Shown here: in pieces, positions 1 to 8,624 of the stretch
How positions within the stretch are numbered: the stretch's first letter is position 1
How the letters are laid out: each line of letters opens with the position of its first letter
Made by a program: the position numbers and the translations under genes
Source: Emticicia sp. CRIBPO
Lineage (GTDB): Bacteria > Bacteroidota > Bacteroidia > Cytophagales > Spirosomataceae
DNA: 64,000 nucleotides
NCBI RefSeq assembly: GCF_009905725.1
Contig: NZ_JAAAKV010000010.1
Span: 62,001-126,000 of the forward strand
Direction: 5' to 3'
The notes under the pieces: model-generated
What the model was told of the DNA's origin: nothing
The model's input: the letters and a program-made list of their open reading frames with translations, nothing else
The model's database searches: none

Positions 1-768
1 AAAAACGGCTGGGTGCAGAGCTACGGCAGCCGCTGTGTCAAACCCCCTGTAATTTACGGAGATATCAGCAGACCTGAAGACATGACGGTGAGATGGAGCA
101 GTTTTGCCCAGGCCAATACCGATAAACTGATGAAAGGTATGCTGACAGGTCCTGTAACGATCCTGCAATGGTCTTTTGTGAGAGATGATCAGCCAAGGTC
201 TGTTACCACCAACCAGATCGCCCTGGCTATCCGTGACGAAGTGGTGGCCCTGGAAAAAGCCGGTATCAAAGTCATTCAGATCGACGAACCTGCTATCCGA
301 GAAGGTCTTCCCCTCAGAAAAGCGGACCGGGCTGCTTACCTGGACTGGGCTGTAAGGGCGTTCAGGATCTCAGCCAGTGGTGTGGAGGATCAGACTCAGA
401 TACACACCCACATGTGCTACAGCGAGTTTAATGACATCATACAGCACATTGCCGCTATGGATGCCGATGTCATTACGATTGAGACGTCGAGGTCACAAAT
501 GGAGCTCCTGGAGGCCTTTGCCGATTTTAAGTATCCGAATGAAATCGGGCCCGGAGTTTATGATATACACTCTCCCCGTGTGCCTTCGGTAACTGAGATG
601 GTCGAACTTCTCGATAAAGCCAGTGCCCTTTTGCCTGTTAAAAACCTTTGGGTTAACCCGGATTGCGGATTAAAGACCCGTAAATGGCCTGAAACGGAGG
701 CCGCTCTTAAAAATATGGTAGCTGCGGCTCAGGCAGTCAGGGAGCTGACCAGCCAGAGCGTGAAATAA
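1..768 (+). CDS. metE: Cobalamin-independent methionine synthase, C-terminal part (5' end outside window)
   Basis: The reading frame is open from base 1, so only the last 255 residues of a roughly 760-residue enzyme are present. MetE moves a methyl group from 5-methyltetrahydropteroyl-triglutamate to homocysteine in the cytoplasm, the last step of methionine synthesis. The catalytic C-terminal barrel is visible: the HMC motif (His and Cys zinc ligands), the following ETSRS (Glu ligand) and PDCGLKTR (final Cys ligand) are intact and in the expected order. The sequence QIDEPAIRE also matches the family. A strong terminator follows the stop. Identity is secure; nothing can be said about the missing N-terminal half. 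Confidence 0.96.
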   Translation, partial: KNGWVQSYGSRCVKPPVIYGDISRPEDMTVRWSSFAQANTDKLMKGMLTGPVTILQWSFVRDDQPRSVTTNQIALAIRDEVVALEKAGIKVIQIDEPAIREGLPLRKADRAAYLDWAVRAFRISASGVEDQTQIHTHMCYSEFNDIIQHIAAMDADVITIETSRSQMELLEAFADFKYPNEIGPGVYDIHSPRVPSVTEMVELLDKASALLPVKNLWVNPDCGLKTRKWPETEAALKNMVAAAQAVRELTSQSVK

Positions 769-776
769 AATAACAG

Positions 777-810
777 CCAACAGGCTGAACAAAAGCCTGT
801 TGGTTTAGTT
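777..810 (+). terminator. Intrinsic terminator of metE
   Basis: A perfect 10-bp stem (777-786 with 794-803, CCAACAGGCT / AGCCTGTTGG) with a 7-base loop is followed by TTTAGTT, directly after the metE stop codon. Confidence 0.75.
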
Positions 811-832
811 AATGGATTAAACACGAGCCATT

Positions 833-1351
833 ATGATACATTATTCTGAAAATTACGCTGAAATGCTCCGTAGCAATTATGCGTCAGCTAAAAGCGGACC
901 CTTAATTTGCTGGGATATCCTGCTAATGGACGAACAGGAGGAAGTGATGAAAGAACTCCTGTTTCTGGAAGGCCTGAGAATTCGCTTCAACTGGCAGTCT
1001 GACATTGATTTTGAGTCCCTGATCAGGAATAAATATACATTGGTTATTACCAATCTTTCTCAGGAAATTATCTGGACCAGTGCGGGGTTTTACACGATGA
1101 CAGGTTATAAGATGGAGGAGGTTCTGGGAAAGAGACCTTCTTTTCTCCAGGGTGAAAATACGAATTCAAAAACAAAACAAATCATGGCAGATAAGATCAG
1201 GAATTTTGAACCTGCGGAAGCCCGTTTAGTCAATTACCGGAAAGACGGCAAGCCCTATCTTTGTTATGTAAAAATCCAGGCTATCCGCAACCAGGCCGGC
1301 AATTATTCTCATTTCTTTGCGATAGAGAAGAATATAAGGGAAAAAGACTGA
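833..1351 (+). CDS. Stand-alone PAS protein with a LOV-like core lacking the photoactive cysteine
   Basis: A 172-residue cytoplasmic protein. Residues 1-60 are unrecognised. Residues about 68-168 form one PAS domain and no output domain follows. The core resembles LOV photoreceptors: GYKMEEVLG, FLQGENT and NYRKDG are LOV-type signatures. In LOV domains the segment before FLQ reads NCRFLQG with the flavin-reactive cysteine; here it is RPSFLQG (residues 101-107), with Pro102 at the cysteine position. The late conserved glutamine appears to be Glu165. Flavin-adduct photochemistry is therefore unlikely; it could still bind a flavin or another ligand, or act as a protein-interaction module. It stands alone between metE and the iron locus. 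Confidence 0.8.
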   Translation: MIHYSENYAEMLRSNYASAKSGPLICWDILLMDEQEEVMKELLFLEGLRIRFNWQSDIDFESLIRNKYTLVITNLSQEIIWTSAGFYTMTGYKMEEVLGKRPSFLQGENTNSKTKQIMADKIRNFEPAEARLVNYRKDGKPYLCYVKIQAIRNQAGNYSHFFAIEKNIREKD

Positions 1352-1441
1352 TTTTCTCTGGAATATTCCCTTCGTTAATTAGGATTAATAAGTAGTAAAC
1401 CTGATCAAATAAACTTCAACCAGGTTTAGTGAAATTTATCC

Positions 1442-3055
1442 TTAAGCTTTACTCAGAATTACCTCTTCTTTTTCTTTTTGTTGTTGTCTCAGTACTTTTG
1501 CAGTAGCAATTACCCGGTTTAGTATCAGGCAGGTAATCCCGGTAACCAACCAGAAAAGGTCAGTTCCCGCAATATAATCCTGGCCGTTTGAAAGAGACTT
1601 CCAGAGCCAGTCCCCTGTAGTCAGTCCGTTGGTGACGGGTACCAATACAGAGAATAACCCTCCGGCAAAAAGATAAAAACGGGTGAGTTTTTTTTCATCG
1701 TAAAGCACTATGCCTGTGATGGTCAGGGCCAGCCATGAAAGGAAGAAGGTGGTATCCACCCACAGTTTATGTTGTTCTCCGCCTTTGAGCCAGAGTTCCG
1801 CATGAAATATGATGGCTGTAGCCGGGAAAAGCCCGAAACATATGGCCAGGAAAACCACGGTGACCCTGTGATGAAAGCGTTTTTGTTGATCTGTATAGTT
1901 CTTATTTTTCCGGGCTTCTTTCCAGATCAGTATACCGCTTACAATGACAAAACAGGTGAACAGTGCCATCAAAAAATACAGCGTTTTGACCAGTATACCG
2001 CCGAAAGTGGCAAAGTGTAAATGCCCGATGGCCTCTACAACAGAATGTGTGTAGGTTTTATTCACCCCGGGAATAGAACTGTAAACTTCAGAGCCGTTAT
2101 TCAGCCGGTAGCCCAAATAGCCGTAAGAGGAAAAAGTCTTTTTGTCGAGGCTCCGGAGTCGGAAATTAATGGCCCCGTCTTCTTTCATGATATTCCGGGT
2201 GTTGACGCTGATGATCTCAAACTTACCCTTAAAATCTGTTTCGACTTTTTTATAGATTTCTTCTACTTTTTCAGAGTTATCGGCTGTTTTTGCATTTTTA
2301 TCATAAGTTACGGCCATGTTGGGATAAGCCATGGCGTAAACTTTCTCGGGGTTCCCCTTATAAAACACCATGACAGCGGGGAGCAGTACGAGAAGTAATA
2401 AGAGATAGAAAGCCCCGGTGATGGCATACATCAGCTGGTAGGGAAGGCCCAGTAAGCCGAAAACGGTGTGGCTGTTCGTCCAGATCTGTTTCCAGGACCC
2501 TCTGAAAGAAAACGACCAGAACTTCGTCAGCATGTTTTTCCAGTGGATCAGCAAGCCTGTGATGGTTGCAAATACAAAAAAGAGAGCGACAAACCCAGCC
2601 AGCCATCTGCCCAGATAAGGGATCTGGTCCAGGAAGTGCAGACGATAAAGCGTTTCCCCGATGGTGGAAGAACCCGCTTCATGAATGGCGTAGGTTTCCG
2701 GATGCATTTTGGTTGTAAAATGTATCTCTTTCCCGTCTTTTCCGGGGGTAAGGTGGCCGTAAATATTTATCAGGGGACTGTGCTCAGAGGGCAGCGTGAT
2801 GTAAATGTCTTCATTGATATCGAGCGTAGGTTTTTCTTTATAAAGTGCCTTGAATACCTCTGAAGTCCTGATTTCACCGGCTGGAACGTGGTTACGGAAG
2901 GACGGATTCTCCCACGTATAAAATTCCGACTTGAAAAGCGTAAACGCTCCTGCAAAAAAAATGATGTACAGGGCAACGCTGATGACGATACCGCTGACGG
3001 TATGGGTATGAAAGAAAATATTATATGCCCTGTTTCCGGGTCCCTTTAGTTTCAT
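1442..3055 (-). CDS. PepSY-associated membrane protein, XusC-like (siderophore iron reductase candidate)
   Basis: A 537-residue inner-membrane protein with PepSY-type architecture: a first helix at about 13-41 preceded by FFHTHTVSG, periplasmic PepSY segments, paired helices around 145-170 and 200-235, another near 355-378 after HLHFATFGG, and a helical C-terminus. Such proteins are thought to reduce or strip iron from siderophores at the inner membrane. The start overlaps the stop of the upstream 93-residue gene (ATGA), so three genes form one minus-strand operon diverging from a TonB receptor and a DUF4374 lipoprotein. That trio (TonB receptor, DUF4374, PepSY) matches XusA, XusB and XusC of Bacteroides thetaiotaomicron xenosiderophore use. 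The family is clear; the exact ligand is unknown. Confidence 0.82.
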   Translation of the reverse strand: MKLKGPGNRAYNIFFHTHTVSGIVISVALYIIFFAGAFTLFKSEFYTWENPSFRNHVPAGEIRTSEVFKALYKEKPTLDINEDIYITLPSEHSPLINIYGHLTPGKDGKEIHFTTKMHPETYAIHEAGSSTIGETLYRLHFLDQIPYLGRWLAGFVALFFVFATITGLLIHWKNMLTKFWSFSFRGSWKQIWTNSHTVFGLLGLPYQLMYAITGAFYLLLLLVLLPAVMVFYKGNPEKVYAMAYPNMAVTYDKNAKTADNSEKVEEIYKKVETDFKGKFEIISVNTRNIMKEDGAINFRLRSLDKKTFSSYGYLGYRLNNGSEVYSSIPGVNKTYTHSVVEAIGHLHFATFGGILVKTLYFLMALFTCFVIVSGILIWKEARKNKNYTDQQKRFHHRVTVVFLAICFGLFPATAIIFHAELWLKGGEQHKLWVDTTFFLSWLALTITGIVLYDEKKLTRFYLFAGGLFSVLVPVTNGLTTGDWLWKSLSNGQDYIAGTDLFWLVTGITCLILNRVIATAKVLRQQQKEKEEVILSKA

Positions 3056-3333
3056 TTTAAAATATAAATAATAAGTGAAAAAATAAGAGTCAGAACCAGA
3101 TAAAGCCCCCAGATTTTCCAGCCGTTTCTGGCCAGGAAAGTCAGGATCATTAAACCACCCCAGACGATGAAGAAAGTAAAACTTGAAGTAAGGATAATGA
3201 CTTCATGGGCACTTTTAAAGGAAGAAAGCATCAGGTGAAAACTGCCGGATACGAGGTAGCCGCCGATCAGGGCTGCCGTAATTTTTAAGGCTCTCTGGCC
3301 TTTTGAACTTAAATATTTTTGATTGGCAGGCAT
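3052..3333 (-). CDS. Small membrane protein of the iron locus (DUF3649-like by context)
   Basis: A 93-residue protein with three predicted helices at about 17-36, 44-64 and 70-92, and a lysine-rich N-terminus. It overlaps its upstream neighbour by one base (TGATG) and its downstream PepSY neighbour by four, so translation is probably coupled. In proteobacterial siderophore loci, PepSY proteins often travel with two small membrane proteins, DUF3325 and DUF3649. This gene and the next fit that pattern in size, order and topology. The family match is inferred from context, not from a motif I can point to. Confidence 0.6.
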   Translation of the reverse strand: MPANQKYLSSKGQRALKITAALIGGYLVSGSFHLMLSSFKSAHEVIILTSSFTFFIVWGGLMILTFLARNGWKIWGLYLVLTLIFSLIIYILK

Positions 3334-3638
3334 CAGCTTAAAAGGTCAATACTTAAAAAAACTACTAATATAAAAAGAAGCGACACGGCGAAAGACCTCC
3401 TGATATTGAACAGAAAGCACACTACGCAATAAGCCGGAGGAACAGCCGTCAGAAATATCAGTAAACCCAAAGCAGGTCCCCATGTGGCATAATAAATATA
3501 CCCGGCAACTGCCAGAAGCAGAAAGCCCGGCCACGAAGGTATTTTTGATAAAAACGGTGTTTTAAGGTTATTCGGGAAGTATTTTGACTTCGAATAAAAG
3601 AGCAAAGCTCCCAGCATAGAGATAAAGAAACCTGTCAC
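3333..3638 (-). CDS. Small membrane protein, first gene of the iron operon (DUF3325-like by context)
   Basis: A 101-residue protein with about three or four hydrophobic helices (3-16, 34-50, 54-74, 80-99). It is the first gene of the three-gene minus-strand operon, and its start lies just downstream of a 37-bp element repeated in the divergent promoter region. Size and position suggest the DUF3325 partner often found with PepSY iron-uptake proteins. The role is unknown; association with the PepSY protein in the inner membrane is an inference. Confidence 0.6.
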   Translation of the reverse strand: MTGFFISMLGALLFYSKSKYFPNNLKTPFLSKIPSWPGFLLLAVAGYIYYATWGPALGLLIFLTAVPPAYCVVCFLFNIRRSFAVSLLFILVVFLSIDLLS

Positions 3639-3645
3639 AATAGAT

Positions 3646-3682
3646 ATTTTTTTACAAATATTATATTTATTTAGACTAATTA
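3646..3682. promoter_or_regulatory. Candidate iron-responsive operator, copy 1
   Basis: The 27 bases at 3656-3682 are identical to 3805-3831. With the flanking seven-T run, the match is 37 bases with two differences. The core contains TTAGACTAA, a perfect 4-1-4 inverted repeat. It lies just upstream of the minus-strand membrane-protein operon, where a Fur- or DtxR-type repressor would be expected in a siderophore locus. The regulator itself is inferred. Confidence 0.5.
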
Positions 3683-3794
3683 CAAATTATTGTACAATTT
3701 TTGCCCCTGAATTTCAAATAAACGTGCTGACTTTGAATAGTACAAGTTTTGTGGCAGGCATTAAAAGTCAGATCCGCCGCTTTTTCTTTGGTTC

Positions 3795-3831
3795 ATTTTT
3801 TTGTAAATATTATATTTATTTAGACTAATTA
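3795..3831. promoter_or_regulatory. Candidate iron-responsive operator, copy 2
   Basis: The second copy of the 37-bp element lies 149 bp from the first in the same orientation. It ends 12 bases before the -7 box of the TonB receptor gene, so a bound repressor would cover the -33 region. A related sequence in the opposite orientation occurs at 57368-57385 upstream of a Cys-rich peptide gene. Confidence 0.5.
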
Positions 3832-3843
3832 AAAATAAATATA

Positions 3844-3851
3844 TAGATTTG
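3844..3851 (+). promoter_or_regulatory. -7 box of the TonB receptor promoter
   Basis: TAGATTTG matches the Bacteroidota -7 consensus TAnnTTTG and lies 22 bases before the start codon at 3874. No clear -33 TTTG is present at the usual spacing; the repeated TTTAGACTAATT element occupies that position. Confidence 0.5.
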
Positions 3852-3873
3852 CAACTTCTTAAATAATAAACCA

Positions 3874-6204
3874 ATGAAAATTATAAGATTAACTCTACTC
3901 CTCGTCTTTGTTTCAGCGTCCTATAAAAGTATTGCTCAGGGATATAGTGTCAGGGGTGTCGTTAAAAGCTCAACAGGAGAGCTTCTGCCTTTTACTACAG
4001 TTTCTTTAAAAAGTACAAGTAAAGCGGGTATAAGTGACAGCCTCGGGGTTTTCATTATCAATGACGTAAAAAAGGGAGAATACCAGCTCACAGCGAGCTC
4101 GGTGGGGTACAAGAATTTCGAGAGAAAAATTGTGGTAAACGGGACGATCTCCGTAGAGGATATTTTCCTTGAAAGTGCCGGACTTGACCTCGATGAGGTG
4201 GTAGTCAGGCAGGAAAAGCAAACCAAAATTCTGGAAACAAAACCCCTTTCGGTCAAAAGTATCGAAATCAGGAATGTCATCACCCAGAATGTGTTGCTGA
4301 CAGATATCGTAGACCGGATTTCCGGTGTAAGGATAAGGCGTTCCAGCTCACTGGGAGATCGTTCGGATATCTCCATTAACGGTATCAGGGGTGACGCAGT
4401 CAGGGTTTATATCGATGGTATCCCGATGGAGCTTCTATACCCTAATTTCGATATTTCCATGCTTCCGCTTGCGAATATAAAACGACTGGATGTGTATAAA
4501 GGCGTGCTGCCTGTAGATGTCGGAACGGACGCGATGGGTGGCGGAATCAACATCATCACAGAACAGAAATCATACAACTCCCTCAAAGCCACTTATTTTG
4601 CCGGATCGTACAACACCCACCTGGCGGATATCAACGTGGGTCTGGCCAACAAGAAAAACTACTTTCTGAACCTTTCAGCTGCCTATAATTACTCTGATAA
4701 CAGCTATGGTATGAATGCCCTGGTTTATGAAACCAACAAAGTAGAAAGGGTACGTCGTTTTCATGACCGGTTCCGGTTTTTCTATGGTGGAATAACCGCG
4801 GGTGTTCACAGTAAGCCCTGGGCAGATGAGCTCAGGCTGACCTTCAATTACTCAAAAGGGTACAAAGAGTTGCAAAACGGTGCCAGGGTAAATCATGTTG
4901 CTTTTGGCGGGGTGGTGTATCATGCTGAAAATACAGGCCTTACCCTGAAATATGACAAGTCGTTTCTGAATGAAAAGCTGCTGTTCACGACGATAGGCAA
5001 CTACAGTTACCAGATGATGAATTATGTGGACACGACTTCTAATGTGTACAGCTGGAGTGGCAAAATAGTAGGCCGGAATGCTCCGGGCGAATACACGGCG
5101 GAAAGATTAACTGACAATTACAGCCTCAGCTGGATCAACCGCAGCGGATTGTCCTTTAATCTCAAAAAGGGCCACAGGATAATGGCATCGAATCTTTATG
5201 CCCGGCAAAGGCTTACGGGGGTTGACTTCCTTGAAAAAGAGATCAGCGAGGATTATTTAAGGATACCGCAAACCTTGATGAAGAATGTTTTCGGGCTGCA
5301 ATATGAAGGAGAGTTTTATGATAAACTTACTTTGTCTTCCGCCCTCAAAAGGTTCGATTATGTATTGAACGGAGCCGAGAACTACACCTTTGAGCTGGTG
5401 AAGAAAAAAGACGGCATCTGGGGATGGAACAGCGGGCTGAAGTACGATATTAATGAAGAATTTTTTGTGAGGGCATCATATGAAAAAGGATACCTGATTC
5501 CGCAGTTTTACCAGTTTGTCGGGAATGGGGCGGATGTGCTGAGAAACACCGGGCTGATACCGGAAAGCAGCAATAACCTGAATGCCGGGATAGCTTACAC
5601 CGATAATTCAACGGGCCCTGTCCGGTTTTCTACTACGCTGAACGGTTTTTACAGACTTCAGAATGATATTATTTTTTTAGGGACGAGTTTGTTAAAAGTA
5701 TATGAAAATGCCGACCAGGTGCAGACGGTCGGATTTGAAGGTGAGGCTACGGCCGGACATACCAAAGGATTCAGCCTGAGTACCAACATCACATTCCTGA
5801 GAAAGAAATTTACAAAACTGAAAGATCCGAATAACCAGTACCTGGTAGGAGCGGCGTTTCCCAACAATCCTAATTTCTTCGGAAACCTGGAGTTTGCCTG
5901 GCAAAAAAGTAATTTATGGATTAAAAACGGGCAATTCAGGGTCTATACTTTCTATAATTACGTAGCTCCGTTTAACCATATCCTGGTGGGTAAAAACAAC
6001 AGCATCAAGACGACACCCGATGCTTATGTCCCGGTACAGCACAGGGTAGATGCCGGGTGTTCCTACAAGTTTCCGAAACAAAACCTCACGGCTTCCGTCA
6101 ATGTCATCAACCTGCTGAACCAGGAGTTGTATGATAATTTTTTAGTGCCCCGTGCCGGTATAAATTTCAATGCTAAGATTATTTATGAATTAACTAAATT
6201 TTAA
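3874..6204 (+). CDS. TonB-dependent receptor, XusA-like siderophore importer
   Basis: A 776-residue outer-membrane receptor. It has a signal peptide (residues 1-22, ending at IAQG), a carboxypeptidase-regulatory-like beta-sandwich at about 25-105, a plug domain at about 125-230 (DIVDRISGVRIRR, INGIRGDAVRVYIDGIP) and a 22-strand-type barrel to the C-terminal phenylalanine. It would import a ferric chelate across the outer membrane with TonB energy. The DUF4374 lipoprotein gene follows six bases later and would sit on the extracellular face. The divergent PepSY operon and the repeated operator-like elements support iron uptake. It is not SusC-type: it is shorter and has no SusD partner. The ligand cannot be read from sequence. 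Confidence 0.88.
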   Translation: MKIIRLTLLLVFVSASYKSIAQGYSVRGVVKSSTGELLPFTTVSLKSTSKAGISDSLGVFIINDVKKGEYQLTASSVGYKNFERKIVVNGTISVEDIFLESAGLDLDEVVVRQEKQTKILETKPLSVKSIEIRNVITQNVLLTDIVDRISGVRIRRSSSLGDRSDISINGIRGDAVRVYIDGIPMELLYPNFDISMLPLANIKRLDVYKGVLPVDVGTDAMGGGINIITEQKSYNSLKATYFAGSYNTHLADINVGLANKKNYFLNLSAAYNYSDNSYGMNALVYETNKVERVRRFHDRFRFFYGGITAGVHSKPWADELRLTFNYSKGYKELQNGARVNHVAFGGVVYHAENTGLTLKYDKSFLNEKLLFTTIGNYSYQMMNYVDTTSNVYSWSGKIVGRNAPGEYTAERLTDNYSLSWINRSGLSFNLKKGHRIMASNLYARQRLTGVDFLEKEISEDYLRIPQTLMKNVFGLQYEGEFYDKLTLSSALKRFDYVLNGAENYTFELVKKKDGIWGWNSGLKYDINEEFFVRASYEKGYLIPQFYQFVGNGADVLRNTGLIPESSNNLNAGIAYTDNSTGPVRFSTTLNGFYRLQNDIIFLGTSLLKVYENADQVQTVGFEGEATAGHTKGFSLSTNITFLRKKFTKLKDPNNQYLVGAAFPNNPNFFGNLEFAWQKSNLWIKNGQFRVYTFYNYVAPFNHILVGKNNSIKTTPDAYVPVQHRVDAGCSYKFPKQNLTASVNVINLLNQELYDNFLVPRAGINFNAKIIYELTKF

Positions 6205-6210
6205 TGCTAA

Positions 6211-7521
6211 ATGAAAACCAGAGTTTTATTATTAACAGTTCTATTATCAGCATCGCTTCTGGCCTGTAGTACAGACGGAGAAGCCGACCCGGAAGAAGTT
6301 TCACCTTACCAGGAAAGCGGTTATGTGGTTTCGACGATTGTGCAATCTTCAGGAAGCAATAACTATTATGCAGGCTTTTACCCTGAAATCCCGTCGGGAG
6401 ACATTGATCTGACCACCAAGTCAAGCTATGGCTATTTTTATCCGAGAGCTACCTGGAAGAGCTTTATGTTCGGGAGCAGTCTCAAAGGTGAAAACGCACT
6501 GACAAAAATGGCTGTTTCAAAGCAGACGGGTAACCTGGTGGAGGTAGCTTCTATTCCTTTGATTGAGTATCTGAATACCATTACCATCGTTTCTGATGAG
6601 TTGGGTGTGTATACCACCTGGGATAAGAAAGGAGTGGCCTTGTTTAACCCTTCGACGATGCAAAATCTTGAGACCATCGATATGACAGGCTCAAAATCAG
6701 TAGCGGGGGTTACCAGGGAGAACTATTCACACGCGGTATACAGAAAGCAGGACAATAAGCTTTTCCTGTTTTTACTGGCTGACAACAATAAAACAGGGCA
6801 GTTTTATGACGCAGTGGATGTGTACGCGGAGGTGGTTAACCTGACTACGAAGAAATGGGAAAAAACACTGACTTTCAGCCAGGCGACATACCCTATTTCA
6901 AGGGGGCTTGAAAATCCTTTGATTGACGAACAAGGCAATATTTTTGTCATTACACAGGGTCAATATGGTCTTGACGGTCAGTTGGGGCCGAATTCTGCGA
7001 AACGCTCAAGGCCTAAGATTTTGAAAATCCCTGCAGGAACTACGGAATTTGATGCTTCTTACGCCTTTAACCCGGTGGATAAGGTAGGGCAGCAAAACCT
7101 GTTGTTCCAATTGATTCTGGGCGGTGTTTATCATGCAAATGGTGTGGCTTATGCCTGTATTTCAGGTCAGCAGGATCCTCCTGCCTTGTTGGCCCTTATC
7201 GCTAAGTTGGCTGCCGGTACCATCACAGAAGCAGAATATGCCACATTGCAAAACCTGGCATTTTATGGTGCGAACCAGAGATGGGCAAAACTGGATCTGA
7301 ATGCCCAGACGGCGACCATCATTGAAAGTCTTCCTTTGACTGCTGGATTTGCTTATCCAAACTCGTATATCAGGGATGGTAAGGTTCATCTGCAGGTATA
7401 TAATTCCGATCTGAAACTGAATGGATTTTACGAATACAACCCTGCCAACGGAAACAGCACGAAGCTGTTTACAGTTACTGCCGGAGGACTGGCCATTAAC
7501 CTCATAAAGTTGTCTAAATAA
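6211..7521 (+). CDS. DUF4374 surface lipoprotein, XusB-like siderophore-binding protein
   Basis: A 436-residue lipoprotein: signal peptide with lipobox SLLAC and lipidated Cys19, followed by a stretch rich in acidic residues (STDGEADPEE) that resembles the Bacteroidota lipoprotein export signal for surface display. The rest is beta-rich, with repeated short strands and turns fitting the beta-propeller expected for DUF4374. In Bacteroides thetaiotaomicron the DUF4374 protein XusB binds ferric enterobactin-type siderophores and hands them to XusA. Here it is six bases downstream of a TonB receptor, so the same capture role is likely. A bidirectional terminator follows. Confidence 0.85.
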   Translation: MKTRVLLLTVLLSASLLACSTDGEADPEEVSPYQESGYVVSTIVQSSGSNNYYAGFYPEIPSGDIDLTTKSSYGYFYPRATWKSFMFGSSLKGENALTKMAVSKQTGNLVEVASIPLIEYLNTITIVSDELGVYTTWDKKGVALFNPSTMQNLETIDMTGSKSVAGVTRENYSHAVYRKQDNKLFLFLLADNNKTGQFYDAVDVYAEVVNLTTKKWEKTLTFSQATYPISRGLENPLIDEQGNIFVITQGQYGLDGQLGPNSAKRSRPKILKIPAGTTEFDASYAFNPVDKVGQQNLLFQLILGGVYHANGVAYACISGQQDPPALLALIAKLAAGTITEAEYATLQNLAFYGANQRWAKLDLNAQTATIIESLPLTAGFAYPNSYIRDGKVHLQVYNSDLKLNGFYEYNPANGNSTKLFTVTAGGLAINLIKLSK

Positions 7522-7544
7522 GACGGTGGTTTTAAGATCATTTA

Positions 7545-7584
7545 AAACCCCTGTCTTCGAGAAGCTTCTCAAAGACAGGGGTTT
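7545..7584. terminator. Bidirectional terminator between convergent genes
   Basis: A 13-bp perfect stem (7545-7557 with 7572-7584, AAACCCCTGTCTT / AAGACAGGGGTTT). The enclosed loop contains another palindrome, GAGAAGCTTCTC, so almost the whole 40 bases can fold. It lies between the DUF4374 gene and the convergent OmpA-like gene. Confidence 0.85.
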
Positions 7585-7604
7585 GATCAGGCTTTTAATT
7601 GTTA

Positions 7605-8624
7605 TCAGGGAATCTTAACAAACTCCACCCGTCTGTTTTGAGCTTTGCCTTCAAATGTGGCGTTGTCAGCTACAGGCTTGGTTTCACCGTATCCTTTGGT
7701 CATTAATCTCGTTCCTTCAATACCAAGTCCGGTCAGTTGGTTTTTTACTGCCTCGGCTCTCTGGGCAGAGAGCTTGAGATTGGCCTCGTCATTTCCGTCA
7801 CTATCGGTATAGCCCCCGATTTCTACTTTAAGAGCAGCATTTTCCTTGAGGATTTTGGCAATGGCATTGATTTCTCCTGCCGATTCAGGGCGGATGGCAG
7901 CACTGTTGACGGCGAAGTTAATGCCATGAGAAATGTATTTCCCGTCTGTAAATGCTTTGCCGATCATGTTCATTCCGCCGCCTTCAGCCAGTTTGAAGTT
8001 TTTAAACATCATGTTCATACCGTCAGAAGCATCGCCGGCCACCACCAGTGATTTTGCAATGAAATCGCATTCAGGGACACTGAGTATGCGGTACTGATCG
8101 CAATACACTTTGATCTGAGAACCTTTTACGGCTATGGCAAAATGGTGCCATTTGTTAAAGTAATTGTCACCGCCCAGGCTGGCGGGATATTCCCCGTTCA
8201 GTTTCTGGCCAGGCCCGTTAAACTCCAGGTAAGAGTTGTTCGTGGAAAAACTGACCACATTGTCTTCCCCATTCTTCAGGTGGATCATGAGGCCGTTATT
8301 GCTGTCATATTTGGCATCCAGCCAGGTGTCGAATTCAATGGTAAATTCTTTCGGAAGATAATTCGGGGTCTTGATCCTGGGAGTGAGCACCGTATAATAT
8401 TTTGTAATAAAGAAAGCGGGTTCGTCTTCCACTTTATTGACAACAGCCTGTCCCCCGGCCAGTTTCCAGTGAACACCGAATTCTCCTGATTCCGAGTCTG
8501 AGAAATCATCAGAAAATATAAGTTTGGAGCCGGGTACAAAATCGTAGTTCTGATAGGCTTTTAATTCCTGTGCATTTGCTTCAATGTTCAGTAGTGCAAC
8601 AGCCATTAACAAGAGTTTTTTCAT
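7605..8624 (-). CDS. OmpA-family protein with an N-terminal laminin-G/DUF1080-like beta-sandwich
   Basis: A 339-residue protein with a signal peptide (1-19, ending ANAQ). Residues 30-212 form a beta-rich module (IFSDDFSD, FTIEFDTWL, KWHHFAIAVKGSQIKVYCD) resembling concanavalin-like laminin-G or DUF1080 folds that bind sugars. Residues about 230-339 form an OmpA C-terminal domain with its peptidoglycan contacts: GGYTDSDG, LSAQRAEAV and NRRVEF are intact. It should be anchored to the cell wall on the periplasmic side; no transmembrane barrel is visible. It is monocistronic, convergent with the iron locus. Function beyond envelope attachment is unknown. Confidence 0.85.
   Translation of the reverse strand: MKKLLLMAVALLNIEANAQELKAYQNYDFVPGSKLIFSDDFSDSESGEFGVHWKLAGGQAVVNKVEDEPAFFITKYYTVLTPRIKTPNYLPKEFTIEFDTWLDAKYDSNNGLMIHLKNGEDNVVSFSTNNSYLEFNGPGQKLNGEYPASLGGDNYFNKWHHFAIAVKGSQIKVYCDQYRILSVPECDFIAKSLVVAGDASDGMNMMFKNFKLAEGGGMNMIGKAFTDGKYISHGINFAVNSAAIRPESAGEINAIAKILKENAALKVEIGGYTDSDGNDEANLKLSAQRAEAVKNQLTGLGIEGTRLMTKGYGETKPVADNATFEGKAQNRRVEFVKIP

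Noticed and set aside
3905-4376. Minus-strand open frames at the start of the TonB receptor gene
   Set aside because: They are opposite a clear signal peptide, regulatory domain and plug; no support for overlapping genes.
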